Origin: Bacteriovoracaceae bacterium
GTDB lineage: Bacteria > Bdellovibrionota > Bacteriovoracia > Bacteriovoracales > Bacteriovoracaceae
Length of the DNA stretch: 64,000 nt
NCBI GenBank assembly: GCA_016786485.1
Contig: JAEUWD010000017.1
Location: 1-64,000, forward strand
Direction: 5' to 3'
Position numbers and translations under genes: made by a program. This document shows positions 27,413-35,582 of this stretch, piece after piece (the stretch's first letter is position 1; each line of letters opens with the position of its first letter). Under the pieces are notes generated by a model that was given only the letters and a program-made list of their open reading frames with translations, was not told the origin of the DNA and ran no database searches.

Positions 27413-27437
27413 CCTGCGTCTCCTCGTTGATTAATAA

Positions 27438-28577
27438 TTATTTATTTAAAAGTTCTCTTGCAATAACTAGGCGCTGAATTTGCGACGTCCCTTCATAAAT
27501 TTGAATGAGCTTCGCATCCCTCATCAGCTTCTCTACCGGATATTCTTTACTATATCCGTACCCGCCGTAAATTTGTACCGCATCCGTAGTAATTTGCATA
27601 CAAGAGTCTGCGGCAAAAGCTTTGGCGTAAGAGGCGATTTCGGTATTTTTTATTTTTTGATCGGCCATAGCCGCTGCTTTGTAAGTTAAAAGTCGAGCAG
27701 CTTCGGTTTTCATTGCCATGTCGGAAAGCATCATTTGGATGGCTTGATGTTTTCCAATATTCACGCCAAATTGATTTCGCTCTTTTGCGTATTGAACAGC
27801 GAGATCAAGCGCGCGTTGAGCGCCGCCCACAGCGGAAGAAGCCACGAGTGGTCGTGAGTGGTCTAGCGTCGCCATCGCGATCGCCCAGCCCGCGCCTGGC
27901 TTTCCTAACATATTTTCTTTAGGCACCTTTACGTTATTAAAACGAATTCCACGCGTATCAGATGAGCGATGCCCCATCTTATCTTCTTTTTTTCCTAACT
28001 CGATTCCTGGTGTACCTTTTTCCACAACGACGGCAGAAATACCTTTGTGTTTTAAGCTAGGATCAATTGTTCCATACACCACAAAGAGGTCTGCATGTCC
28101 CGCATTAGTAATCCACATCTTGTTGCCATTAATGACCCAGTGTGAGCCTTCGTCTTTGAAAGTGGTTTGGATACCGGCAGCGTCCGATCCGTTATTTGGT
28201 TCGGTTAAGCAGAACGAAGCAATCTTAAAATTTTCAGTAAAGGGTGTTAACCATTTTTGTTTTTGTTCATGGGAGCCGCCAATAACGATTGGAAGTAGTG
28301 CCAAATCGTTGGCCATAAAACTGGTGTTCATGCCCATGCAACCATAAGCTAACGTTTCGCTAATAAGAATTGAATCGACATTAGAAAAACCAGCGCCGCC
28401 GTATTCAGCAGGAATACAAGTATTGATCAAGCCGATTTCCCAAGCTTTTTTAAATTCTTCTTTTGGGAAAATACCTTTTTCATCATACTCTTGCGCTTTT
28501 GGTATGATTTCATTTTTTACGAACTTCAGGGCCAGTTCTTTGATTTCTTTTTGTTCAGTGGTGAAATCGAAATTCAT
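27438..28577 (-). CDS. Acyl-CoA dehydrogenase
   Basis: 379 aa. It has the FAD/substrate signatures FCLTEPNNGSDAAG and WITNAGHADLF, the helical dimer region QFGVNIGKHQAIQ and the catalytic base Glu near 362 in IYEGTSQIQ. The Glu position matches short/medium-chain and butyryl-CoA dehydrogenases. It oxidises acyl-CoA to enoyl-CoA and reduces ETF, encoded next door. AAGGAATTTTT precedes the ATG. Chain-length preference cannot be read from sequence. Confidence 0.95.
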   Translation of the reverse strand: MNFDFTTEQKEIKELALKFVKNEIIPKAQEYDEKGIFPKEEFKKAWEIGLINTCIPAEYGGAGFSNVDSILISETLAYGCMGMNTSFMANDLALLPIVIGGSHEQKQKWLTPFTENFKIASFCLTEPNNGSDAAGIQTTFKDEGSHWVINGNKMWITNAGHADLFVVYGTIDPSLKHKGISAVVVEKGTPGIELGKKEDKMGHRSSDTRGIRFNNVKVPKENMLGKPGAGWAIAMATLDHSRPLVASSAVGGAQRALDLAVQYAKERNQFGVNIGKHQAIQMMLSDMAMKTEAARLLTYKAAAMADQKIKNTEIASYAKAFAADSCMQITTDAVQIYGGYGYSKEYPVEKLMRDAKLIQIYEGTSQIQRLVIARELLNK

Positions 28578-28588
28578 AAAAATTCCTT

Positions 28589-29050
28589 TTACTTGTAGGG
28601 GTGTGCTTCATTATTAAATCTAGTTGGAATAGTAATGCATTTTTGCAAAGTTTGAAAGAACGGTAGCTCCATAAGTGGCAACACAATAAACGAGCGATTT
28701 TTCCATTCTGGATGAGGAATAATGAGTTCAGGTAATTGCACTTCATCCATACCCCAAAAGAGAATATCGAGGTCAATTAAGCGGGGACCTTTTTTAATTT
28801 TTCTGACACGGCCCATCTTTAATTCTATCGCTAAAAGCTGACTGAGCGTTTCAGATGGAGTGAGCTTGGGAATTTTATATTCAATGACTTGATTGAGAAA
28901 TGCTGGTTGGTCAGTGTAATCAACGGCAGCAGATTCGTAGATCTGGCTCTCCTCAACAATTTCGAAAATTTTTGAAAGTTCTTGGCGCGCGCGAGCTAAG
29001 TTTTCTTTACGTTGACCTAAATTAGTTCCAAGAGCAATGATGAGCGACAT
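28589..29050 (-). CDS. folK: 6-hydroxymethyl-7,8-dihydropterin pyrophosphokinase (HPPK)
   Basis: 153 aa. It transfers pyrophosphate from ATP to hydroxymethyl-dihydropterin in folate synthesis. Seen: ALGTNLGQRKENL, the pterin loop with QPAFLNQV, GRVRKIKKGPRLIDLDILF (catalytic DLD) and IPHPEWKNRSFVL-like segment. Its ATG abuts the stop of the upstream 51-codon lipoprotein gene (TAGATG). It sits unexpectedly in an ETF operon. Confidence 0.96.
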   Translation of the reverse strand: MSLIIALGTNLGQRKENLARARQELSKIFEIVEESQIYESAAVDYTDQPAFLNQVIEYKIPKLTPSETLSQLLAIELKMGRVRKIKKGPRLIDLDILFWGMDEVQLPELIIPHPEWKNRSFIVLPLMELPFFQTLQKCITIPTRFNNEAHPYK

Positions 29051-29206
29051 CTAGCTATCTTGCTCTTTCTTTTTTTCTTTATCCACTTTTTTGTAATGGT
29101 CGATAAGAGATGGAAGGGCGCTATCGGCTGGTGGCTTTGGTGGGCCCTTAATACCACAAGCTGTAAGCGTAAACAGAAAGCAAATAATCAGTAGTTTAAA
29201 ATTCAA
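29051..29206 (-). CDS. Small LptM (YifL)-like lipoprotein
   Basis: 51 codons, starting TTG at 29206. AGGA lies 7 nt upstream. The leader NFKLLIICFLFTLTA-C ends in a lipobox with Cys, and the mature protein begins CGIKGPPKPPADSALP, close to the E. coli LptM start CGLKGPLYFPPAD. LptM assists maturation of the LPS translocon LptDE. A Lys/Glu-rich tail ends the protein. It overlaps the upstream outer-membrane gene by 11 bp and abuts folK. It is short enough to be missed by most gene callers. Confidence 0.75.
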   Translation of the reverse strand: MNFKLLIICFLFTLTACGIKGPPKPPADSALPSLIDHYKKVDKEKKKEQDS

Positions 29207-30158
29207 TGGTGAATCCTGCCGCAAAAATATCCGTCCCTACGTCAGCCTTTATAAACCAACCAGGAACTAGGCGACGCATAAAGGTGGCACCAAAAACAAT
29301 TCCATTTTTTTCCATATCAGCTACAAGCGCCTGATCTGCTGGAGTGAGTGTATCGTTAGAGAGTTGGATGCTGACAACTTGATAACCCATGTAAGGCATT
29401 AAGTAAGAATAGAGAGGAAGCTGAATCGCATATTTTAAACGCGCTGACATGCTCGTTGCAGCGGCATTGATTCCATCATTTGGGAAAGCTTGCATTTGGG
29501 AAATTCCGAAAAAACCTTCGAGAAAAATATTCTCTGAAGTTTGATAGGCCCAAGAACCTGACCAGTGACTATAGTTTTGATTTTGTCCGTCTTTATTTTT
29601 TCCGGCGAGTAATCCATAGGTCAGGGAGATTAAATGATCATTAGGAAGAATACGATTTTTATTATCACCTAAACCTAACTCATCAATCGACTTGGTGTTA
29701 TAAAGATCCTCTTCTGAAACAATGCTGCCTTTATCATCGGGGGTTGTTTCGGCTTCGACTTCAGTTTCCGTATTGTTTGCCACTTTTTTATAATAATAGC
29801 TATCGTCACCGCGAAGAACTTGTACATCCAGATTTCGACTAAGTTTTTGCCAGAGCGAAAGCGAATAAATTTTGACGATTTTAATTCCCACTCGATCGTC
29901 ATTCACCTTAGCGACGAGCGCGCGACAAGCTAGATTTCCGTCGAGCAGAATGGAAATAAAGTCGCCTTTATACAGCAATTTATTTTCATTACTGATAATA
30001 AAAATTCTTTTTGAATTTCCGATGGTGTTAATTTTTTCGATGAAAAGTTCGCTAGCTCGCGGGGCAGATTCTTCGGTTATTTCATCCACCACTGATTGGG
30101 TCAAAGCGTCAAATGTGATAAATAAAATAAATAATGTCGAAATGGTAAATCTTTTCAA
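29196..30158 (-). CDS. Outer-membrane beta-barrel protein
   Basis: 320 aa. The frame is open to 30251, but TTG 30158 is preferred. GGAGG lies 5 nt upstream and the protein then begins with a signal peptide (MKRFTISTLFILFITFDALTQ). The N-terminal periplasmic-like part (to about 170) is followed by an acidic linker and a C-terminal barrel of amphipathic strands ending ...GFTIEF, a BamA-type signal. No enzyme motif is visible. It is first gene of the operon running to etfA. Confidence 0.8.
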   Translation of the reverse strand: MKRFTISTLFILFITFDALTQSVVDEITEESAPRASELFIEKINTIGNSKRIFIISNENKLLYKGDFISILLDGNLACRALVAKVNDDRVGIKIVKIYSLSLWQKLSRNLDVQVLRGDDSYYYKKVANNTETEVEAETTPDDKGSIVSEEDLYNTKSIDELGLGDNKNRILPNDHLISLTYGLLAGKNKDGQNQNYSHWSGSWAYQTSENIFLEGFFGISQMQAFPNDGINAAATSMSARLKYAIQLPLYSYLMPYMGYQVVSIQLSNDTLTPADQALVADMEKNGIVFGATFMRRLVPGWFIKADVGTDIFAAGFTIEF

Positions 30159-30181
30159 ACCACCCTCCAGTCCTAAACATT

Positions 30182-30210
30182 TTATTAGATTAACGCATAT
30201 CCGTAAACAA
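30182..30210 (-). promoter_or_regulatory. Possible sigma-70 promoter of the operon down to etfA
   Basis: On the minus strand: TTGTTT (30205-30210), a 17-bp spacer and TAATAA (30182-30187), about 17 nt before the GGAGG of the 29196-30158 gene. The hexamers are imperfect; the spacing is ideal. Confidence 0.35.
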
Positions 30211-30306
30211 TTGACTTTAGGTAATGATAGAAAGTGAAAGATATTCTTCATAACAAGTGGTTGACCAAATTTGTAGGATTTTGTACCAAGATTAGTTAAT
30301 CGGGAG

Positions 30307-30999
30307 ATGAGAATGATTATAGAACAAGCCTATGGAGCACTTACGGGTCAGTCCGCGAATAATAACAAAATGTTTGTTGTCGTTGCAGGAAATATTGGTA
30401 GTGGTAAAACCACTTTGACTGAAAAATTGGCCAAACGACTTTCTTGGAATCCTCATTTCGAATCAGTACAAGACAATCCTTATCTTTCAGATTTTTATGG
30501 TGATATGTCTCGTTGGTCATTCCCGTTACAAGTGTATTTTTTAACTCATCGTTTTAATACGCATAAGACGATTGAAACTTCGAGCATGAGTTCGATTCAA
30601 GATCGTTCTATCTATGAAGACGCTAATATTTTTGCACGTGCGCTTTATGAGCAAGGCAAACTTGATCGACGAGATTATGAAAATTATCGAACACTCTATA
30701 ATTCAATGACCTCATACCTAAGTGCCCCGACTCTCATGATTTTTTTAAAGCGATCTGTGCCTAAGTTGATTGAAAGAATCAAGCAACGTGGTCGTGATTA
30801 CGAGCAAACTATCCCAGTTGATTATTTGAGTCAGTTAAACGTTTATTATGATGATTGGTATAAGAGTTACAATCTAGGGAAATCACTCATCGTCGATACA
30901 GATGATTTAGATTTTGTAGACAATGATTACCATTTTGATCGTTTAGTTCAGAAAATATATGAGTCAATTGATCAACAAAATCTTTTCTCATATTTCTAG
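30307..30999 (+). CDS. Deoxynucleoside kinase (dCK/dGK family)
   Basis: 230 aa. P-loop GNIGSGKTT near residue 28, the substrate segment RWSFPLQVYFLTHRF, the DRS motif in QDRSIYEDANIFA and the LID arginines RIKQRGRDYE are all present. It phosphorylates salvaged deoxynucleosides. In a predator this would use nucleosides from digested prey DNA, which is an inference. It is divergent from the outer-membrane gene, with about 148 bp between starts. Confidence 0.93.
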   Translation: MRMIIEQAYGALTGQSANNNKMFVVVAGNIGSGKTTLTEKLAKRLSWNPHFESVQDNPYLSDFYGDMSRWSFPLQVYFLTHRFNTHKTIETSSMSSIQDRSIYEDANIFARALYEQGKLDRRDYENYRTLYNSMTSYLSAPTLMIFLKRSVPKLIERIKQRGRDYEQTIPVDYLSQLNVYYDDWYKSYNLGKSLIVDTDDLDFVDNDYHFDRLVQKIYESIDQQNLFSYF

Positions 31000-31014
31000 T
31001 TTCTAAATAAAAAC

Positions 31015-31041
31015 TAATATAAAAAATTGCCTATCCGATAG
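31015..31041 (+). promoter_or_regulatory. Possible sigma-28 promoter of the LysM gene
   Basis: TCCGATAG (31034-31041) is a 6/8 match to GCCGATAA. At N11 spacing lies TAATATAA (31015-31022), keeping only the TAA core. Transcription would start near 31048, 41 nt before the ATG. The -10 is also part of a palindrome, CCTATC-c-GATAGG (31031-31043). Confidence 0.35.
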
Positions 31042-31088
31042 GAACTTCGTGAGTATGTTATAATTTGGACATAACAGCGAGGATTGCG

Positions 31089-31784
31089 ATGAAGCATAAC
31101 TTATTAGTTCTCTTTTTAATCTTAACTTTTACTTCATGTTCTGGAACGAAGTCGAGCCAAGATGTAGCGGCCAACGATGCAGGACTTGAGTTGTCTGAAG
31201 CAGAGAACCTGCTAAGTGACGATGACTTTGAAGAAGGAAAGGAAGAACCGGTAGCGCAAACCGAAGAAGTCAAAACCGAAGAAGTTGTTGTGACTGAAGA
31301 GCAACCAACTGAACCTCTAACCGATCCAGCGCTTCAACCAGAAGAGCCGGTGATGAATACTGAAATGGTAACTGAAACTAAGCCTGTCATTAATGATGTC
31401 GGCAGTATGAAGTCTTACACTGTTGGTAAAAATGAAACACTAATGCTTGTTGCATTTAAAGTGTATGGCGATTATTTAAAGTGGAAAGATCTTTTAAATG
31501 ATAACAGCGCTGTTCTTAAAGGAAATCCAGCCAACCTAAGACCTGGTATGGTGCTAAGTCACTACGGCAATGGCGAAGAAATGGTTTGGAATCCGGGTGG
31601 AAATCCGTACTTAATTAAAAACGGAGACACTTTAGGTCTTATTTCAAAAGAAGTTTATGGAACACTTAAGAAGTGGAAAGATATTTGGATGCATAATAAG
31701 CCATTAATCAAAGATCCAAATAAGATTTATGTTGGGTTCACGATTTATTATCTGGATGGGGCAAGAGACGTAGCTTCGCCATAA
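31089..31784 (+). CDS. LysM-domain lipoprotein
   Basis: 231 aa. Start is ATG 31089: GAGGA lies just upstream, and the leader MKHNLLVLFLILTFTSC carries a lipobox; the TTG at 31065 would spoil the signal. A Glu/Thr/Pro-rich linker (to about 105) leads to two LysM-like repeats (SYTVGKNETLMLVAFKVYG and YLIKNGDTLGLISKEVYG). LysM binds peptidoglycan glycan. Likely an outer-membrane-anchored wall-binding protein. It ends before a terminator. Confidence 0.88.
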   Translation: MKHNLLVLFLILTFTSCSGTKSSQDVAANDAGLELSEAENLLSDDDFEEGKEEPVAQTEEVKTEEVVVTEEQPTEPLTDPALQPEEPVMNTEMVTETKPVINDVGSMKSYTVGKNETLMLVAFKVYGDYLKWKDLLNDNSAVLKGNPANLRPGMVLSHYGNGEEMVWNPGGNPYLIKNGDTLGLISKEVYGTLKKWKDIWMHNKPLIKDPNKIYVGFTIYYLDGARDVASP

Positions 31785-31823
31785 TTTGTTTTTGAGTATT
31801 AGTTTTTAACAATAACCAATGAG

Positions 31824-31853
31824 AGTGCAAGCCAGAAAGCTTGCACTTTTTTA
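31824..31853 (+). terminator. Intrinsic terminator after the LysM gene
   Basis: A 9-bp stem AGTGCAAGC/GCTTGCACT with loop CAGAAA is followed by TTTTTT. It ends 2 nt before the next ATG (31856). Confidence 0.88.
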
Positions 31854-31855
31854 TT

Positions 31856-32632
31856 ATGAATGGATGCATAATTATATTGTTACTATTAACAAGTTGTTCA
31901 ACTTGGAACTTCCAAACTAAAAAACAAAGTATCCAAAAATTTGATGAATTACCTGCTGAAAAGTATCTTACCGAAGATTATTTAGCACAGCTTAAGATGT
32001 ACGAGTTGTTTTACACAAATAACTTGGAAATCAAACTCTTAGAGCCTAATAAAACGGTAAATAACTATCTGGTAAAACTCGCCGATGGTATTATTAAGGC
32101 CAACGAATTGTTTTTTGATCAAAAGCTTAAGACCAAAATCACAATTGTAAAGTCGTATAATCCCTTTTATTTTTCATTACCTGACCGAAGTATTTTCTTA
32201 TCAACTGGTTTACTACAGAGATACGTGAAACACGAAGGGATTTTAGCGTCAATAATTGCCTATCAGTTAGTAAGAGCGGAAAAGAGAATTTATAATAGAA
32301 ATATCATAGTTCCGATTGGATATTTTACGACTGAAAAAATGCTGGAGATGTTGAAATTGCCTTTGAAAGAACGAAATGAAATTCACAAGTGGGCCTATCA
32401 CTTAATGAGACGTGCCGGTCATGATGAAGATCAGTATCTGGCGTGGTTACAAATTTTAAACCGTAACAATCACGAGTTCATTGCCCAGCAAGGAGAAGTT
32501 TCTGTTATTGCCAGTGAAGAAGCCAATTTCAAAAGCTTTATTATTAAGTACACAAAAAATAAAAAAAAGAAAAAGCAGTTTTTATCTTCAAAACCCTTTT
32601 ATGAATTTATGCGAACAATTAATCGGATTTAA
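31856..32632 (+). CDS. Lipoprotein with degenerate M48 peptidase fold (pseudo-protease)
   Basis: 258 aa. The leader MNGCIIILLLLTSC has a lipobox. The body follows the M48/Oma1-BepA pattern: NPFYFSLPDRSIFLSTGLL matches the usual NAFALPGGxIFVTTGLL, and HKWAYHLMRRAGHDEDQYL matches the region around the third zinc ligand. The place of HExxH is taken by YQLVRA, so both His and the Glu are lost and it cannot bind zinc the normal way. No Shine-Dalgarno precedes the ATG; TTG 31841 is an alternative inside the terminator. It is followed by amgK with a 2-nt gap. Confidence 0.8.
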   Translation: MNGCIIILLLLTSCSTWNFQTKKQSIQKFDELPAEKYLTEDYLAQLKMYELFYTNNLEIKLLEPNKTVNNYLVKLADGIIKANELFFDQKLKTKITIVKSYNPFYFSLPDRSIFLSTGLLQRYVKHEGILASIIAYQLVRAEKRIYNRNIIVPIGYFTTEKMLEMLKLPLKERNEIHKWAYHLMRRAGHDEDQYLAWLQILNRNNHEFIAQQGEVSVIASEEANFKSFIIKYTKNKKKKKQFLSSKPFYEFMRTINRI

Positions 32633-32634
32633 CT

Positions 32635-33666
32635 ATGAAACCAGAGCAGTCAGAACGATTCTACATTGAAGAACTCTTTAGCCAATCAACGCAGAAAGGC
32701 TTGGTGAAATGTAATCAACTCAAAGAGATTGATAAGTTGACCGGTGATGCTTCAACACGTCGTTATTACCGTTTATTCTGCCAAAATGATTCATACGTTG
32801 TGTGTTTAGATAATCCAACCGTGGATGACATCGCGACGAGCCCCTTTGTAGACATGCAAAAATTCCTCGAAGGTAAAAATATTCGTGTGCCTAAAATCTA
32901 CGATATGAATTTAAAGAGAGGATATCTCCTAGAAGAAGATCTAGGTGATATGACTTTGTTACAAAAACTAGGACAATTAGAAAATATTCAAGCTGAACAT
33001 GAAATTTATCATAAAGTGATTGTTGAACTGGTAAAACTGCATAAGATATCGGCCAAAGATATGGCGGCTAATAATGTCGTTAAACTTTCTTTTGATTATG
33101 AAAAATATAAACAAGAGATTGATTTCACGTTCAAGTTTTACCTTAAATTATTTTTGAAAGTCACGAGCGAAGAAAAACTTGAAGAATTATCGAAATTATT
33201 TGATCCAGTTTTAGAGCGTTTAGCTAATGAAAAACGTGTTCTTACTCATCGCGATTTTCATTCGAGAAACTTGATGGTGAAAAATAATGAATTGGTCGTT
33301 ATCGACTTTCAAGATGCGAGAATGGGAATTCCTCAATACGATTTAGTTTCACTGCTGGAAGATTGTTATTACAAAGTTCATGGTGAAAACAAAAAGAAAC
33401 TCATCGATTTTTATTGGAAAGAAATGTCAGGTGTTGATCATGGTCAGAAAGATTTTAATAAGTTCATGGGATTTTACCATGACATGACTATCCAACGCGT
33501 CTTTAAAGCGATTGGCAGCTTCGCCTATATTTACAATACGAGAAAAGATGAGCGATACTTAAAGTACATCGGATTTGGCATGGAAAAACTTCGTGTGACA
33601 ATGCTCAAGAGCGATATGTACAAAGACTTGAGAAAGTGTTTATTTAAAATCTATTATGAAAACTGA
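32635..33666 (+). CDS. amgK: AmgK-like N-acetylmuramate/N-acetylglucosamine 1-kinase
   Basis: 343 aa, the size of Pseudomonas AmgK (about 340). APH-fold kinase with catalytic loop LTHRDFHSRNLMV (about residue 204), DFQDARMG (about 223, metal-binding Asp) and PQYDLVSLLEDCY. AmgK phosphorylates C1 of cell-wall amino sugars so that MurU can make the UDP sugar, bypassing de novo synthesis. The pairing with a nucleotidyltransferase that overlaps by 11 bp supports this over a generic choline-kinase-like call. Confidence 0.85.
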   Translation: MKPEQSERFYIEELFSQSTQKGLVKCNQLKEIDKLTGDASTRRYYRLFCQNDSYVVCLDNPTVDDIATSPFVDMQKFLEGKNIRVPKIYDMNLKRGYLLEEDLGDMTLLQKLGQLENIQAEHEIYHKVIVELVKLHKISAKDMAANNVVKLSFDYEKYKQEIDFTFKFYLKLFLKVTSEEKLEELSKLFDPVLERLANEKRVLTHRDFHSRNLMVKNNELVVIDFQDARMGIPQYDLVSLLEDCYYKVHGENKKKLIDFYWKEMSGVDHGQKDFNKFMGFYHDMTIQRVFKAIGSFAYIYNTRKDERYLKYIGFGMEKLRVTMLKSDMYKDLRKCLFKIYYEN

Positions 33667-34624
33667 TTATTGTCTTATTCTCTCCGCCGGCTTCGGTACC
33701 CGAATGCGAAGTATTGGTCAGCGTATCCCAAAGCCCATGTGGCCAGTTTTTGAAAAAACCATTATTGAATTACAAATTGACTATGCCCGTATGTTGGGTT
33801 GCAAAGAAATTTTTGTCAACCTTCACCATATGACGGAAGAAGTGCTCAATTATTTTCATCACAAAGAAGAATATGAAGATATTCATTTTTTGATTGAAAA
33901 AGAAATTTTAGATATCGGTGGTGCGATTCATAATCTTGCTCAAAGAGATTTTGTGAATTATAAGGGCAGCCTCATGATTAATAATGGGGACCAGTTCTTG
34001 TTTTTTGACTGGAAAAAACTTAAGGAAATTGAAAAACATTTTTCGAACTATAAAGCAGTACTGATGGCGGTTAAAGTTGATCCGATTTGGGGTCATGGCC
34101 AAACTCTTCTCGATAAAGATGATCATTTAAGTAAAATCATTCCGAATAAAGAAATTACGAGCCAAGATAGTATCTATACATATTCTGGTTTGGGTTTTAT
34201 TGATTTAGCAAAATTAAAGCCCAGCAAAGGTAAGTCAAGTCTTTATGATTCGGTAGTCACCTATAAAACTGATCCGATAAAAATGGTGAAAGTAGATGAA
34301 TATGAATATTGGGATTTTGGAACCATTGATCGTTATTGGCACTCATTATTTCAAATCTTAATCGACGAAAAAGTCAAAAAAGAAAGCAGCTTTATAGAAT
34401 TTCTTCACGAGAAAGGTGCTATCAATCAAGCTAGCCTCAATCTTGAAAAGTTATCTTATAACGCTGATAAATTTTCGATAAACTTAAGTTCACAAGCCTG
34501 GAGTAGTTCAAAGCCAGGTCAAATTGTTTTAGCGAGCCGTCATAAAGCCGTTTCTGCAGAGGGACCAGGTGTTATTTGTGGTGAGCTGTTTGAGAAAGTC
34601 GAAAGTAAAATCAAGTTTCCTTAA
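33656..34624 (+). CDS. murU: MurU-like sugar-1-phosphate nucleotidyltransferase
   Basis: 322 aa. N-terminal pyrophosphorylase signature LSAGFGTRMRSIGQRIPKPM, NLHHMTEEV, GGAIHNLAQ, MINNGDQFLF and a GHGQTLLDKDDHL segment. MurU turns MurNAc-1-phosphate plus UTP into UDP-MurNAc. It is about 100 aa longer than typical MurU, with an extra C-terminal region (after about 235) of no recognised family, possibly a degenerate left-handed helix. It overlaps amgK by 11 bp and the convergent ferredoxin by 14 bp. Confidence 0.82.
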   Translation: MKTDYCLILSAGFGTRMRSIGQRIPKPMWPVFEKTIIELQIDYARMLGCKEIFVNLHHMTEEVLNYFHHKEEYEDIHFLIEKEILDIGGAIHNLAQRDFVNYKGSLMINNGDQFLFFDWKKLKEIEKHFSNYKAVLMAVKVDPIWGHGQTLLDKDDHLSKIIPNKEITSQDSIYTYSGLGFIDLAKLKPSKGKSSLYDSVVTYKTDPIKMVKVDEYEYWDFGTIDRYWHSLFQILIDEKVKKESSFIEFLHEKGAINQASLNLEKLSYNADKFSINLSSQAWSSSKPGQIVLASRHKAVSAEGPGVICGELFEKVESKIKFP

Positions 34625-34793
34625 GCTTAATTGAATCTACCGGACAAACTTCGATACAGATATGACAAAGAGTGCAACTCCAAGTATCGATATAGTACTT
34701 GTTGTCTGTTCTAGTGATGGCCGTTTCGGGACAAATTGTCTTACAATTATCACAAGATATGCAGTTTGAAGTGATTTCAAGATATGGTAACAT
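34611..34793 (-). CDS. 2[4Fe-4S] ferredoxin
   Basis: 60 aa from ATG 34793 (an upstream in-frame ATG at 34829 gives 72 aa). Two clusters of cysteines are seen: CISCDNCKTICP and CTLCHICIEVCP, the classic bacterial ferredoxin pattern. No Shine-Dalgarno is present before either ATG; AT-rich TATATAATT lies just upstream of 34793, so the message could be leaderless. The redox partner is unknown. Confidence 0.88.
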   Translation of the reverse strand: MLPYLEITSNCISCDNCKTICPETAITRTDNKYYIDTWSCTLCHICIEVCPVDSIKLKET

Positions 34794-34844
34794 GTTTATA
34801 ATTATATAATGTATTGAGCGCGAAACCATTAAGGCAAAAAATTC

Positions 34845-35570
34845 ATGAAACTTAAGATCAAAGAACGAAGCCCTATTCTGCTTAACACCTTGGTGTTTAT
34901 TTTGTTTTGTTTCTTGCTTTTACACGTTCTGACTTCGCTAGTGAACGAAGTTTCAAGTTTTCATCTATCGTATTTAAAGCAAAACGTTTTTCGTTTTAAA
35001 TTTATTTTCCTAACCATGATTATTAGTGCTTATTCAGTTTGGTTTATTAAGAAATATTCTGCCAATCTCTTGGCGTTGCTTACCACCATGATTCTTTTCG
35101 AAGGACTAATGGCCATCAGCGAGGACTTTAATAAATTGGTACTCTTCCTACTCTTCGTTTTCTCGATTATATCTTACTATTTTTATCAAATATGGAAGAG
35201 CGAACTCTCTGAGCCGTATTACAATCCTAACTACACTGACACTGATTTGTTTGAACCGATGCTTTATCGAATTAAAGTTGAGCTTATTATCGATGAATCA
35301 ATTCACGCAGGACACTTAACGAATTGGCAAGAAACAGGGGCCTTTGTTTATCTTGAGCAACCTCTAACAAAAGTAAATTTCGATCAAGTGCAGTTACGAG
35401 TGAATTTCATGCAAGAAGATTTCAATGCTCAAGCACAAATCTGTGCCTATAGCAATGATATGCGTGGTTTCGGGATCAAGTTTTCGCAGGTCAAAGAAAC
35501 TGGCTTTTCTTGGGCCGATTTTTTTATTACCAGTTATGATATGGGAATTGATGCCCATCATTTAAAATAA
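34845..35570 (+). CDS. Membrane protein with PilZ-like C-terminal domain
   Basis: 241 aa. Four hydrophobic helices fill residues 10-125, followed by a cytoplasmic domain: LTNWQETGAFVYLEQPL, VQLRVNFM and MRGFGIKFSQ. The order of motifs resembles PilZ, but the N-terminal RxxxR c-di-GMP motif is not clear (only MLYRIKVEL). It may be a degenerate PilZ that binds a partner rather than c-di-GMP. The lipoprotein gene follows after 12 nt. Confidence 0.65.
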   Translation: MKLKIKERSPILLNTLVFILFCFLLLHVLTSLVNEVSSFHLSYLKQNVFRFKFIFLTMIISAYSVWFIKKYSANLLALLTTMILFEGLMAISEDFNKLVLFLLFVFSIISYYFYQIWKSELSEPYYNPNYTDTDLFEPMLYRIKVELIIDESIHAGHLTNWQETGAFVYLEQPLTKVNFDQVQLRVNFMQEDFNAQAQICAYSNDMRGFGIKFSQVKETGFSWADFFITSYDMGIDAHHLK

Positions 35571-35582
35571 GGAATGGTTTCC

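Noticed and set aside
34273-34280. TCCGATAA within murU
   Set aside because: Same reason: it is coding (DPIK) and lacks a -35 octamer at the proper spacing.
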